In this document: positions 46,741 to 57,904 of the stretch, in pieces
How positions within the stretch are numbered: the first letter of the stretch is position 1
How the letters are laid out: every line of letters begins with the position of its first letter
Assembly (NCBI GenBank): GCA_038503035.1
Contig: JAVSML010018901.1
Span: 1-64,000, forward strand
Source of the DNA: Crocodylus rhombifer
Taxonomy: Eukaryota > Chordata > Crocodylia > Crocodylidae
DNA length: 64,000 nt
Direction: 5' to 3'
Made by a program: the position numbers and the translations under genes
Notes under the pieces: generated by a model
The model's database searches: none
The model's input: the letters and a program-made list of their open reading frames with translations, nothing else
Told to the model about the DNA's origin: nothing

Positions 46741-47038
46741 TTTACCAGAAATATTAGCTAAATTTGGGATATTGTGGCCCATTTCCATTACAAAGAGAAA
46801 GATGGGGCCAAAATCTCCCCACCCTGAAGCAAGAATATATATACTTATCTCTGGCGGGTATTTGTCTAACCTGGGATTCCACAACCTCTTTTAGTACTTA
46901 ATTGTCCTTAGAAACAGATTAATGTCTAATGTAAATTATCTTTGATACAAATTAATCTACTTATTTATCATCCTTCCCTTTGTGGCCAGCTATTAATTGC
47001 TGTCCCATTTTTAACAGCTTTTACATAAGTAGGGAAAG

Positions 47039-47570
47039 TTATCTAGCCCCCCTGCCCCCCTCCCCCTTTAGTCTGCTCTTTTCTAATCGAAACAAATGTA
47101 TGTCTTTCAGTCTTTTCTCACCGGTCATATTTTCCAAACCTTTGTCATTCTTATCAGACTTTCTTCTCTGCATTCTCTCCAGTTTGCCTCTGTCTTCCTT
47201 AAAGGGTAGTACCCTATACAGAACATAGTACTCCAGCACTAAGTAAAGCAGAAAAAATACTTTATATGTTATTCATATGGCATGCGTGCTAATATGTCCA
47301 AGAATAGTAATTGTTTGTTTTGTAAGAGTATTACATTATTGGCTCATATTCAGTTTGCTGTCCAGTATAATCTCCATATTGTTTTCTATAATATTACTGC
47401 CTAAATAGCTATTCCCCATTTGATATTTGCATACTTGATTTCTCTTTAGGCTAGCAGTGGATACTTGCCTTTATCAAATGTTGTTGTTTTGAGCATATTT
47501 CCATTGTATCAAGATTATGAGAAATTGTCAATAAAGGAAGTATCTTTGGTCCAATTATATTTTCAAAGAT
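47039..47570 (-). mobile_element. Old CR1-like LINE fragment
   Basis: The minus strand reads LEYYVLYRVLPFKEDRGKLE, then KRLKDIHLFRLEKSRLKGE (47039-47239), the post-thumb region of CR1. Further 5' is an IILDSKLNMSQ-like thumb motif (about 47330-47380). Decayed, with no tail visible. Confidence 0.72.
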
Positions 47571-48171
47571 TGTCCAAAATCATGTTTCCCTGAACAGAAT
47601 AAAAACAAACAAACAAACAAAAAATTGGCACAGGCTATGCTCACAGCTCCAAGTAATTTTACCAGTCTTTACCCCAAAGCTGTCTGTTAGCCTTTTTCAG
47701 AACACATTCTCAGTATTTGCTCTGAAAGTGCTCTTAGTAGTTCTGCATCTTCTCTGTTAACTTCTTTGTTCCAGTACCAAAGTCGTAAGGTGGATGCAAA
47801 GCAGAATTTAAAAGTGGGACCATGTCCCAGAATAATGTTTTGGTACTTGGACTCTGCTGGGGATTCATCTATAAAGGAATGATAATGAATTAGCAAAACG
47901 ATTAGTTTCTGTTCTGCTTATTAATATATTGACTATCCTTAACAGTTGTTCATTATGACACTTAGCACATTTCTATGCTTGGCTGAATTTTCCATTTTCC
48001 TTTCCAAGTCACCTCTAGGTACGATCTTGGCCTTATTGAAATCAGTGGCAAAACTCCCATTAATTTCAGTGAGGACCAGGATTTCACCAAACATTTTATC
48101 TTCTATTTGATACATACTTGTGAACTTTTTGCATCATTTTCTGACATTTATCTGTTGCACTCAGCTGCTAG
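47571..48171. other. Intergenic, nothing firm
   Basis: Contains an (AAAC)n microsatellite at about 47602-47622. A minus-strand open frame (47687-47896) has no recognisable motif and is probably chance. Confidence 0.45.
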
Positions 48172-49254
48172 CTAGTACAAGATACAGCTCACGGGCTGGA
48201 TCTGGCCCCTGAAGGGACTTTGTCTAGCTGGCAGAATGTCTCTCAGTCCTACCTGGGCCAGGCCACCATCCAGTTCATAGCATGTCCTGCTGCCCCTGGG
48301 TGCACAGGGGGACTGAGGTGCCTCTCTAGCCGGACTCCATTTCCTGGCAATGGCAGCTCCTTCTGGCTGCCACCACCTCCGGCTTCAGCCCCATGGAGAC
48401 TGACTGGGATCTACGTGGGCACAGCTCAAGCCCCGAGCTGAGTACACAGTCCCAGTCCCAGCCCTGGCCCACCATGCATGGGGGGAAGGGTCCCTGCAGC
48501 TCCCTCTCCAGACCCACCCACCCTGGCCACAATGAGTGGCAGTGGCCAGACAGAAGCTGCTGTTCAGGAAAAAAGCAGAACTCGGCAGTGGGCACAGCTG
48601 CCTCCCTCTCACCACTGCCAGGCCCTTTTCACTGTCACACCCAGAGCTCATGCCAGGGTTGCCCTCCAGCTCCTCCCCACCACCAGAGGTGGCACTGGTG
48701 GTGGCAGCAGCAGCAGGAATAAACTGCAGGGCAGCCCCAGTGCAGACTCCAGGCAGCAGCAATGAGTTATGAGAAGGACCACAATGATCACTACTGCTTA
48801 CCATGGGTGGGTGGGTCCGGAGCAGGTGCTGCAGGGACCCCAAGCCTCCACACAGGGCAGGCCAGGGCTGGGGCCAGGACTGTGCACTAGTGGCAACAGC
48901 GGCACCCAGTGCAGGCTCCAGGCAGCTGCAGCAAGAAGGTCCCCACAACTGCTGCCAGTTCCCACTTTTTCCCAGCACCGAGCAGCAGCTTCTGCCCGGC
49001 CACCACTTCTGCCACCAAAGCCAGGCAGCAGATCCAGCCCCTCCCTAGGGTAGAAAGGCAGCCCAGAGGCAATGCTGATGGCAACCCTGCTGAAGCTGCC
49101 ACCCACAGCCACACCAGCTCCCCGCCCGCCCACAGCCCCATCCCACATAGGGAGGTTTTGTGAGCTGTTGCACAGGGGAGGGTGCAACCCAGCCCACAAT
49201 GGTGCCCCAAAACTCCTTATGTGGCCCACAGCCCCAAATAATTGCCTACCCCTA
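48172..49254. mobile_element. Probable non-autonomous hAT element, GC-rich
   Basis: The right end on the minus strand is TAGGGGTAGGCAATTATTTG, then GGGCTGTGGGCC, a Charlie-type hAT terminus with its first base altered. The left part (GATACAGCTCACGGGCTGG, then ATCTGGCCCC) matches the subterminal CAGCCCACGGGCTGGATCTG pattern of such elements. The exact left end and target duplication are unclear. The interior is GC-rich with GCAGCAGC-type repeats that create long false frames. Confidence 0.55.
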
Positions 49255-50592
49255 GAGTGAAGGTATCTGATCTTTGTTAGTGTGGTGTTTTACTTGATAG
49301 GTGTTATGGCATGCTTTATGAGATAATTACATTTAGTGTACTTTATTAATTCAATGTTTTTCTCTGTTTGCAAAATATAAAGCTTCTCCAACAATATTAA
49401 AGTATATAAAACCGTACTACTTTTACCTGAGGTGGAAAAATTAAGAGCATTTACAAAAAGCATCAGGTTGTCCTATGAAAATCTGACTCCCCCATTATGG
49501 TTTATTCATTTTAAAATGTACAACAAAAATAAAACTTGATTATTCATTTTTATTATTTATTTTTTATTATATTATATTAAATTTTATTTACCAAATTGTG
49601 TGAGTTTCTTCATTTTAGCTTCAGATATATTCTCCCTTCAATGGTGGGTGGGTTTTCATTAGCTTAGTTCTGCCCTACCTTTAGGAAAAGCAAAGAAAGG
49701 CCTATTTTATTGAACTCTTTAGGATGCATTAATACTTATTCATCATGAAGAATATGAGATTTCCCTGAGGATTAGGTTTCTTCCAACTTCACCTCACAGT
49801 CAAAGTATAAATTTAAACTACAAACTAAAAATGGAACCTCCAAAGTCAGTGTTTCCCCAATGCCATAAAGTATATTATTACCTTTTGTAGTACATGCATG
49901 TGTGTGTTATGACTTCATTTCAATTAAATTTAACAAGAGTCACAAAGACTTTTTTAGAAATATATATTTTTAATGATTATTTACCAGATTAGTTTATCCA
50001 AAAAAATGAATGTGTGCTATAAGACAGTAGGTTATCCTCATAATATATACTCAGATTTAGCTTCTCCTTAAAAGCAGATTATTTTCTTTGCAAAACAAAG
50101 GAGTTCATAATTCTGGAGATGGAAGCAATGTCAGAACAGAGCCTTATCTCCCATTTCTTGAGTGTCTCTGTCTTCCTATCTGTCGTTCTGTCTGCCACAT
50201 TTCTAAGGCATGTAATAACCTGGTGTTCACATACCTTACAAAATTAAGAAGCATCAGAGACCCCACTGTTTAAAAAACTATGTATAATTTTTTTCAAAGC
50301 GAACTGAAAACAAAAATGTTTGGGTTCAAAATTAGTTGCCAAAATCTGAAATATTTTTGGTGTTTGAGTTTTTGATTCTTAAATAAGAAGTCGAGATTTC
50401 CTTTTAGGAAAAAAAACCCATATATTCAGCAACCAGCTCGCCTTGGAAATCAGGAGGCTGTGATTTGTCGGGCCCCTGGCAGACATGACATTTAAAAAGT
50501 AATTAATAATAAGGCAACATATTCAGGGAATTACTAGGAGCACAAAAAGGGAAACCAGCCACAAAAATGTTAAACAAAGGATGTGTAATACG
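49255..50592. other. Intergenic, AT-rich, nothing recognised
   Basis: Contains a TTTATTA-rich low-complexity patch at about 49530-49600. No gene or element supported. Confidence 0.45.
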
Positions 50593-50623
50593 CAGTGATG
50601 GGAATTTACTAGTTAATTATACA

Positions 50624-52868
50624 TTTCATAGATTTCATAGGCATTAGGGCTGGAAGGGACCTCGGAAGATCATCGAGTCCAGCCTCCCGCCCAAAGGGCA
50701 GGAAGTCAGCTGGGGTCATAGAATCCCAGCAAAATAAGCATCCAATTTGCTCTCGAAGGTGTTCAATGTAGGTGCTTGAACCACCTCCGATGGCAGGCTG
50801 TTCCAGACCTTGGGGGCTCGGACAGTAAAGAAATTCTTCCTTATATCCAGCCTGAAACGGTCTCGCAGTAGTTTATAACCGTTCGACCTCGTCATCCCTT
50901 GGGGTGCTCTGGTGAACAAACATTCCCCCAGATACCGGTGGTCACCCCCGATAAACTTATAGCTGGCCATCAGATCACCCCGAGCCTGCGCTTTTCCAGG
51001 CTAAAGAGTCCCATGGCTCTCAGCCTGTCATCATAAGGTCTGTTTTCCTGACCTCTGATCATGCACGTGGCTCTTCTCTGCACTCTCTCAAGCTTCTCCA
51101 CATCCTTTTTGAATTCTGGGGCCCAAAACTGGACGCAATACTCCAGCTGCAGCCTCACCAAGGCCAAGTACAAGGGGAGAACGACATCCCGGGACTTCTC
51201 TTCTCCCTTGTCCAAGTGATAGGTCACCTGGTTGTAAAACAAAATGAGATTGGTCAAGCAAGACCTACCCGCAACAAACCTATGCTGCCTATCCCTCAGG
51301 ATGTTGGTGTCAGCCAGTCCATTAAGGATGGCCTCTTTAATAAATTTTTCTAAGATCTTCCCCCGGACAGAAGTCAGGCTGATGGGCCTATAGTTTGCCG
51401 GATCCACTTTCCTCCCTTTCTTGAAGATAGGCATCACATTGGCCTTCTTCCAGTCTTCGGGCTCTACACCAGAGTGCCAGGAGTCCTCAAAGATCCGTGC
51501 CAGAGGCTGGGCTATGATGCTCACCAGTTCCTTGGGTACCCTGGGGTGTAGATTATCAGGGCCAGCTGACTTGAAGGTATCCAACCTCTCTAGGTGTTCC
51601 CTTACAAGGTCAGAACTGATGGAGGGCAGGTGATCTCCCTCACCCAGACCTCCCTGTCCCATAGCGGCATCCCATGGGACTGATGAAAGACCGACGCAAA
51701 GTACCCATTTAATAGAGATTGGCTTTTGCCTGGGTGTCAGTTGTCAGTTATCCCATCTGGTTCAGCAGGGGTCCAGTGTTGCCCTTGCTTTTTCTCCGGC
51801 TCCCCACATATCCAAAAAAGGACTTTTTATTGTCCTTGATGCTCGAAGCTAGTTGGAGTTCAGTTGCAGCCTTGGCTGTCCAGGTTTGCCTCCTGCACGA
51901 CCAGACCAGTGCAGAATATTCCTCCTTGGAGATGCATCCCATCCTCCATCCTTTGTAGGCCTTTCTTTTTAGCCTCAGGAGGTCTGCTATATCCCTGGAG
52001 AGCCAGGGGGGCTACTGTGCCCTCTTGCTGCCTTTCCTCCAAGATGGAATTGAATTACCTTGTGCATTGAGGATCGCTCCCTTGAGGAGCAAACACTGTT
52101 CCTGGACTCCTCTCCCCCTGTGGTCGTGGTCCCTTAGGGCCTGACTGACAAGCCTCCTGAGCTTGTTAAAGTCAGCTTTCCTGAAGTCAAGGACTTCAGT
52201 ATTGCTGACTGACTTGCCAGCTTTACGGCAGATGGTGAAGGTGATCAGCTCGTAGTTGCTTTCACCCAGCTTCCCATCAATCACTTGGTCGCCGATTAGG
52301 TCATCCCCAGTAGCCAGTACCAGGTGCAGCAGTGCTTTACCTCTCATTGGCCCGTAGACTTTTTGAGTCAGGTAGAGGTCATCCACGCATTATCAGAAGC
52401 TTTGCGACAGCTCAGATTTTGCTGAGTGATCCTGCCACGAGATGTCTGGGTAATTCAAGTAACCCATGACAACCATGGTCCTGGAGCATGTGGCCTCAGG
52501 CAGTTCCCAGGTGAACTCCTCCTGGTCTAGCACTTGATTTTGGGTGGGAGGTCTGTAATAGACTCCCATTGTTGTGTCCCCTGTGCCGTGTTCCCCACGG
52601 ATTTTAACCCAGAGGGTCTCCAGTCGTCCACCCTGGTCGCCAACATCAGCTTGCATGGACACGTAGCTTTCCTTAACATAGACAGCTACACCCCCGCTCC
52701 TTTTATCTACTGGAGCTCTCCTGTACAAAGTATAGCCATCTATACCCTTAGTCCAATCATGGGTGGAGTCCCACAATGTTTCCGTTATCCCTATGACATT
52801 GTAATTATTTGCGTTAAGCAGGAGGATGAGTTCCTCCTACTTATTCCCCAAGCTCCTAGCATTTGTGT
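50624..52868 (-). mobile_element. CR1 LINE with RT core deleted, nested in hAT
   Basis: Inserted in the left subterminal part of the hAT. The 3' tail is at 50624. A 230-residue frame (50970-51662) contains HLDKGEE joined in frame to KSRDVVLPLY at 51197/51198, so the palm and FADD are absent. Further 5' are the linker and the endonuclease (51748-52776) with SNYELITFT in place of SDHELITFT, and DGYTLYRR...SGGVAVYVKE. It begins near TNARSLGNK at the start of the endonuclease. Confidence 0.88.
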
Positions 52869-53339
52869 TAAAAAGTTAAAGAAATTTCTAACTTTTAACT
52901 TTTACTAGTTAAATGTTTCAGCTATCAAGTTTTAACTAATTAAAAAGAAAGGTTAAATTTAACTTTTTTTGAAGTATAAGTTAAAAGTTTATGAAACTGA
53001 AATCCAGCTTTCCCAGAGTTTTCTCTGACACAGCCAGTCTCTAGGACTTATATGGAATGATATTTCTTTTTTGAAACTTGAGGACTTCTTGTTTGAGAGA
53101 TAGAGAGTAGTCAGCCTTCCTATGAGATGTGGTCTCTTAAGAACTACAAGTCCCAGAGTTCCTTAGTTTATGCTGGGATTTTCTGTGTATTTGCAGAAGT
53201 CAACAGGGCAGCCAGCTGGCTGCAGGAGAGGAAACAAGCACAAGCAAGCAGAGACATTGATCTCAGTAAGAATGGGAGGAAGTAGTGAAGGTGAAGCATA
53301 TGATGACTTATTTAATTGTAATGAAGATCAGAACTAGCA

Positions 53340-55635
53340 GCCCAGGGCCCAAGAAGTTGAGCATTACTTCTCATCTATGAGAAACTTATCTGAGATGCCA
53401 CCTACTATGAAAAAGTTATTAATCCGTTATAGTTTCATAGTTGGTAGGGTTGGAAGGGACCTGAGCAGATCATCTAGTCCGACCCCCTGCCATGGTAGGA
53501 AAGATTACTGGGGTCAAACAATCCCAGCAAGGTGTTCATCTAACCTCCTCTTAAAGACCCCCAGGGTAGGAGCCAGCACCACTTCTCTTGGATGTTGGTT
53601 CCAGATCCTAGCTGCCCTGACCATGAAGTAGCACCTCCTGATACCTAGCCTAAATCTACCCTCTGCCAGCTTGTGACCGTTATCCCTGGTCACTCCTGGC
53701 AGTGCTCAGGGGAACAGGGACTTCCCCAGTGCCTGCTGATCCCCCCTGACTAGTCTGTAACAGGCCACTAGATATCCCCGCAGCCTTCTCTTGTGGAAGC
53801 TGAACAGGTTCAGGTCCCAAAGCCTCTCCTCATAGGGCCTGCCCTGCTGCCCCCTGATCATGCGAGTGGCCCTCCTCTGGACCCTCTCAATGTTGTCCAC
53901 ATCCGTCTTGAAGTGTGGCGCCCAGAACTGGATGCAGTACTCCAACTGCGGCCTGACCAGTGCCGCATAGAGGGGGAGGATCACCTCCTTGGACCTGCTC
54001 AAGATGCATCTGTGGATGCATGACAGGGTACGGTTGGCCTTCCTAACTGCCGGCCCATGTTCATCTTGGAGTCAATGACGACTCCAAGATCCTTCTCTGC
54101 CTCTGTACCAACAAGAAGGGAGTTCCCCAACCTGTAGATATGGTGCCGGTTGTTCCTCCCCAGGTGCATCACTTTGCACTTGTCGGTGTTGAATCCCATC
54201 CTATTCTCATCCCCCCACCCTTGTAATCTGTCTAGGTCCGATTGTAGCCTATTGCTCCCTTCTAGCATGCAAACATATCCCCACATCTTAGTGTCATCAG
54301 GAAATTTGAACAGGGTGCTTTTTACCCCCTCATCCAAGTCACTGATGAAGATGTTGAACAGCGCGGGCCCGAGGACCGAGCCCTGCGGAACCCCACTGCC
54401 CACGTCCTTCCAGGTTGAGAAGGACCTATCCACTACCACCCTCTGGGTGCGGCCCTCCAGCCAGTTGGCAACCCAATTGACTGTGTGGGTGTCGACACCA
54501 CAGTCCCCCAGTTTCTTAATGAGAACAGGGTGAGAGACAGTGTCAAATGCCTTCCGAAAGTCCAGGAAGACTATGTCCACTGCTACCCCTGCATCTAAGG
54601 ATTTGGTAATCTGAGCATAAATAGAAGGCCACCAGGTTGGTCTGACAGGACTTGCCACTGATGAACCCATGTTGGTTGCCCCTAATCATGAAATCCCCTG
54701 TTGGCCCCTTGTGGATGTGTGCCAGAATAATTTTCTCAAACAGCTTGCCTAGGATTGAGGTATAACTAACTGGCCTATAGTTTCCTGGGTCCTCCTTCTT
54801 ACCTTTTTTGAAGATGGGAACCACGTTGGCCCTCTTCCAGTCTTCTGGCACCACACCAGAGCATCACGAGTGCTCGAAAAGCCGTGCCAGGGGTCCTGCA
54901 ATGACCTCAGCCAATTCCTTTAGGACTCTAGGGTGGAGATCGTCTGGACCGGCTGACTTGAATACATCCAGTCCCTCCAGAAGCTCCCTAACTAGTTCCT
55001 CACTAGCCCTTGGTCTACGTGTGCCTCCCCTAGGGCCTGAGGGGGGCCCAGCAGCGGGGTGGCTGTTCCAGTCCCTGCTTAGGAAGATGGAGGCAAAGAA
55101 ATCGTTAAACATGTTGCCTTTGTCATCTGGTGTGACGACCAAATTTCCTAACATGTCCTGCAGGGGCCCCACATTACCCGGAACCTTCTTTTTACCCTCT
55201 ATGTATTTAAATAACGACTTCTTATTGTCCTTAATCTGGGAAGCTAGTCCCAGTTCCATCTCTGCCTTGGCCTTCCTGACTGCCCCCCTACATCCCCTAG
55301 CAACTGCAGTATAGTCATCCCTGGTGATGTCCCCTCCTTTCCATTGGGTGTACGCCTCTCTTTTAGCTAAGAGACATTCCCGGATGCTTTTGCTGAGCCA
55401 TGGGGTCTTGTGTGCCCTCCTGCTCCCTTTGATCGTCATTGGGATTGCCTCTCTTTGGGCTTGGAGGATCGTCTCCTTAAGGAGTGACCACTCTCCTTAT
55501 AATACAAGCATTCCCTCATCTGTCCATGTAGAGCGATTTTTCAGTAGTCAGGGCCTAGTTTTGCAAAACTGAAGAGGAAAATTGTCAGATGTAAATTTTC
55601 AAATGCAGCTTTTGCTGAAGTTCAATAAGCACGTG
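53340..55635 (+). pseudogene. hAT transposase C-terminal remnant, interrupted by CR1
   Basis: Before the inserted CR1 the plus strand reads EVEHYFSSMRNLSEMPPTMK, then KLLIRY (about 53356-53430). After the CR1 it resumes in the same frame as NTSIPSSVHVERFFSSQG (from 55501), then an in-frame TGA, then KLSDVNFQMQLLLKFN and a stop near 55635. This is the hAT dimerisation region, whose usual core is PSSAPVERLFS..G...RLSD. The BED finger and catalytic core are not present. The CR1 sits between the Tyr and Asn codons. Confidence 0.82.
53431..55498 (-). mobile_element. CR1 LINE, second lineage, inserted in hAT transposase
   Basis: The 3' tail (AGTTTCATAGTTGGTAGGG) is at 53431 and the 5' end near 55498 (linker after the endonuclease). 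Pieces in several frames cover RT fingers, palm (SGVPQGSVLGPALFNIFISD), a mutated catalytic FPDDTKMWG, thumb and C-terminus (LVRPQLEYCIQFWAPHF). The short direct repeat TTATA at both edges of the insertion is a plausible target duplication. Inactive. Confidence 0.9.
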
Positions 55636-55752
55636 TAACCCAGGTGGGGGGGGTGTGCACCCACTACACATCACCCCTAGGTAGGGGAAAGGAAGTATTA
55701 TTATATCCCCATGTAACCTGGGCGGTACTCCAAGAGGTACCCCCTCTCCAAC

Positions 55753-56022
55753 TGAAGGGATCCAAGCAGGTGCACAAGCTGGCAGAGGGTAAATTCAGAC
55801 TAGACATCAGGAGATGCTACTTCATTATCAGGGCGGCTAGGGTCTGGAACCAACTTCCAAGTGAAGTGGTGCTGGCTCCTCCCTTGGAGGTTTTTAAGAC
55901 AAGGCTAGACAAACACCTTGCTGGGGTCACTTAACTCCAGTACTCTTTCCTGCCATGGCAGGGGGTGAGACTTGATGACCTGCTCAGGTCCCTTCCACCC
56001 CTACCAACTATGAAACTATGAA
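55753..56022 (+). mobile_element. CR1 3'-end fragment, plus strand, nested in hAT
   Basis: Reads KLAEGKFRLDIRRCYFIIRA, then ARVWNQLPSEVV, then RLDKHLAGVT, followed by the CR1 second-lineage 3' UTR and the tail ACTATGAAACTATGAA at about 56007-56022. About 270 bp long, opposite in orientation to the two larger nested CR1s. Confidence 0.88.
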
Positions 56023-56650
56023 TTAAACATTCTTTTTCTCATTTAAACTGATTTTCTCATTTCAGCCTAATTTGAATTTTCAGGCACTTTCATTATTTCT
56101 AATTCAGATGTATTTCATACCCTTTTGTTACAATTTTTTTTATTGCTCAAAAGGTAACAACAGAGGTTTTCTGTAGAAACAGCTTTCATTTGTCACCTGG
56201 CTATTAATATCTCCTTTCTGTTATTCTGTAAAAGTTAATGCATCATATAGGTATACCAAAGTACTTCACATGGAGAGGTTGAGAAGGATCTAACATTACA
56301 TAGGTATTGGTAAACTGTTATTCTGAAAACTGTATGACAAGTATAACATTGTTTCCAGATAAAGCACGGTGAGTTCTGAGTAAATTAGTGTGCTTCTGTG
56401 GGCTTATGGAAAAGAAACCCACTCATTGCATTTGAAAATAAAAAATGAGGCTAACAGGCAATTCACCATGTTTCACGCATTTCTCATGAAGCAACTTAAT
56501 TTTTAACTAGTTACTCCCTTTTTAACTTACCTTTTAACTAGCTGAAAGTGGAAATATTTAACTTGTAACTTAAGTTAATTTTAAAGAGTGCTAATTTTTA
56601 ACTTGAACTAGTTACATTTTTCATAAACTTTTCCAGTGACTGGTAATACA

Positions 56651-57549
56651 CAATGTGTAATGCTTTTATGATTGATTTCCATCCCACCTTAAAAACTGAA
56701 TGTGTGGTGGGTTTAGAACTGCACTGGGGTTTCCAACTAGTCTTTGGTGCAGTCCCAGCCAACTATCAGCTGATCACCAGCAGAATCAGAACCACACCAG
56801 GACTCCAACTGGCCCCAGCATGGCCCCTGCCAATTGTGGACTGGATTGGGACTGCACCAGGGCTGAAATCCTGGTGCAATCTCTGCCAGAAGACAATTAG
56901 TTGACTGTCAGGTACCCAGCTTTCAACTTGTCGTGCAGGGGGGAGACTAGGATCATGATCACAGGTCCTGACATGCATGTGTGGCATGGCAGGAGGAGCA
57001 ATTGTTGGGATCAGGGATCAGATCCTACCACAGCTTTAAATTAACATCGGTCAGCAGCCTCAAAAAGCAGACAGGTTGCTGTGGAAGTGAAGCATCAGGA
57101 ACTCTAACAGTGGTGGTCCATTCCATCCCATTCCAAGTGGCCTTCCATCCTGACAAGAACATAACATGGTGAGCCTTGCAGAACCATACATGTCTGTGGT
57201 GTACAAATTTGCTACTATGTGTGAGACAGTGCAACATTTATAAAATTGCACATAAACTGTTTATAAAATCATCTATTTATATTTACTTTCGTCAAACAGA
57301 AGTAAACAGCACTTCACCTTAGTTTTCCCAAGCATTCTTACCATGTGCTGTCTACAGAAAAGAAGGTGAGTTAAGGTTAAGACTTACATTTGGGTGGTTT
57401 AACCAGCTAAGTAAAGGTGTCACAGTCCAAATGAGGAACCTACTTGATAAATAAACCAAGCCCAGTAGTAGTTTTCATTGTAGGTCCTCAAACATCAATT
57501 AAGTTTTATTTTCAGGAACCTCTCCGTGGTATTAATTTAGACTAGCATG
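56651..57549. other. Intergenic, nothing recognised
   Basis: Open frames at 56653-56904 and 56700-56900 overlap in different frames and show no motif. A CACCAGG/GCACTGG-type short repeat pattern suggests an unassigned element, but no ends were found. Confidence 0.35.
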
Positions 57550-57896
57550 CAAGGCCAGCCCACAATTTTTGGGGGCTCCCTGGAAGATGTAATTTTGGGC
57601 CCCCTGAACCATCGAAAAATCAAAATTATGGTTAATTGCAGTATAAACTCACTAAAATAAAATAGTTGGGGCCAGGCAGCATGCTGTTGGGCTGCGCTGC
57701 AAAGGGTGTGGGGTAGGAGCAGCACGTGCTAGGGACGCCTGGGTTCTCTGTCCTGGGCCAGGGCTGCAGCAGGAGCAAAACTGGGAACTTCTCCCCCACT
57801 CAGCCCCTGTATCAGGCCCTTTGAACATGACACAGGCAGCAGGGAGCAAGCAGGGCACGGCCCCTTGGTTCCACAGGATAGGATGGGCTGGCCCTG
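57550..57896. mobile_element. Non-autonomous hAT element with clear TSD
   Basis: The left end CAAGGCCAGCCCACAATTTT pairs with the right end on the minus strand CAGGGCCAGCCCATCC. The flanks CTAGCATG (57542-57549) and TTAGCATG (57897-57904) agree at 7 of 8 positions. 347 bp, non-coding. Confidence 0.85.
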
Positions 57897-57904
57897 TTAG
57901 CATG

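Larger units (their letters stand above)
50593..56642 (+). mobile_element. hAT transposon remnant carrying nested CR1s
   Basis: The ends are CAGTGATGGGAATTTACTAG (left) and, on the minus strand, CAGTCACTGGAAAAGTTTAT (right). Flanking 8-mers GTAATACG (50585-50592) and GTAATACA (56643-56650) match at 7 of 8 positions. Subterminal regions near 52870-52980 and 56490-56620 are full of TTAACTAGTT / AACTTTTAAC units, as in several hAT families. Element sequence is 50593-50623, about 52869-53430, 55499-about 55750 and 56023-56642. The rest is inserted CR1. It retains only the end of a transposase. Confidence 0.8.

Noticed and set aside
48385..49229. Several long open frames on both strands
   Set aside because: GCAGCAGC-rich interior of a probable hAT. 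Frames overlap in all phases with no domain motifs.
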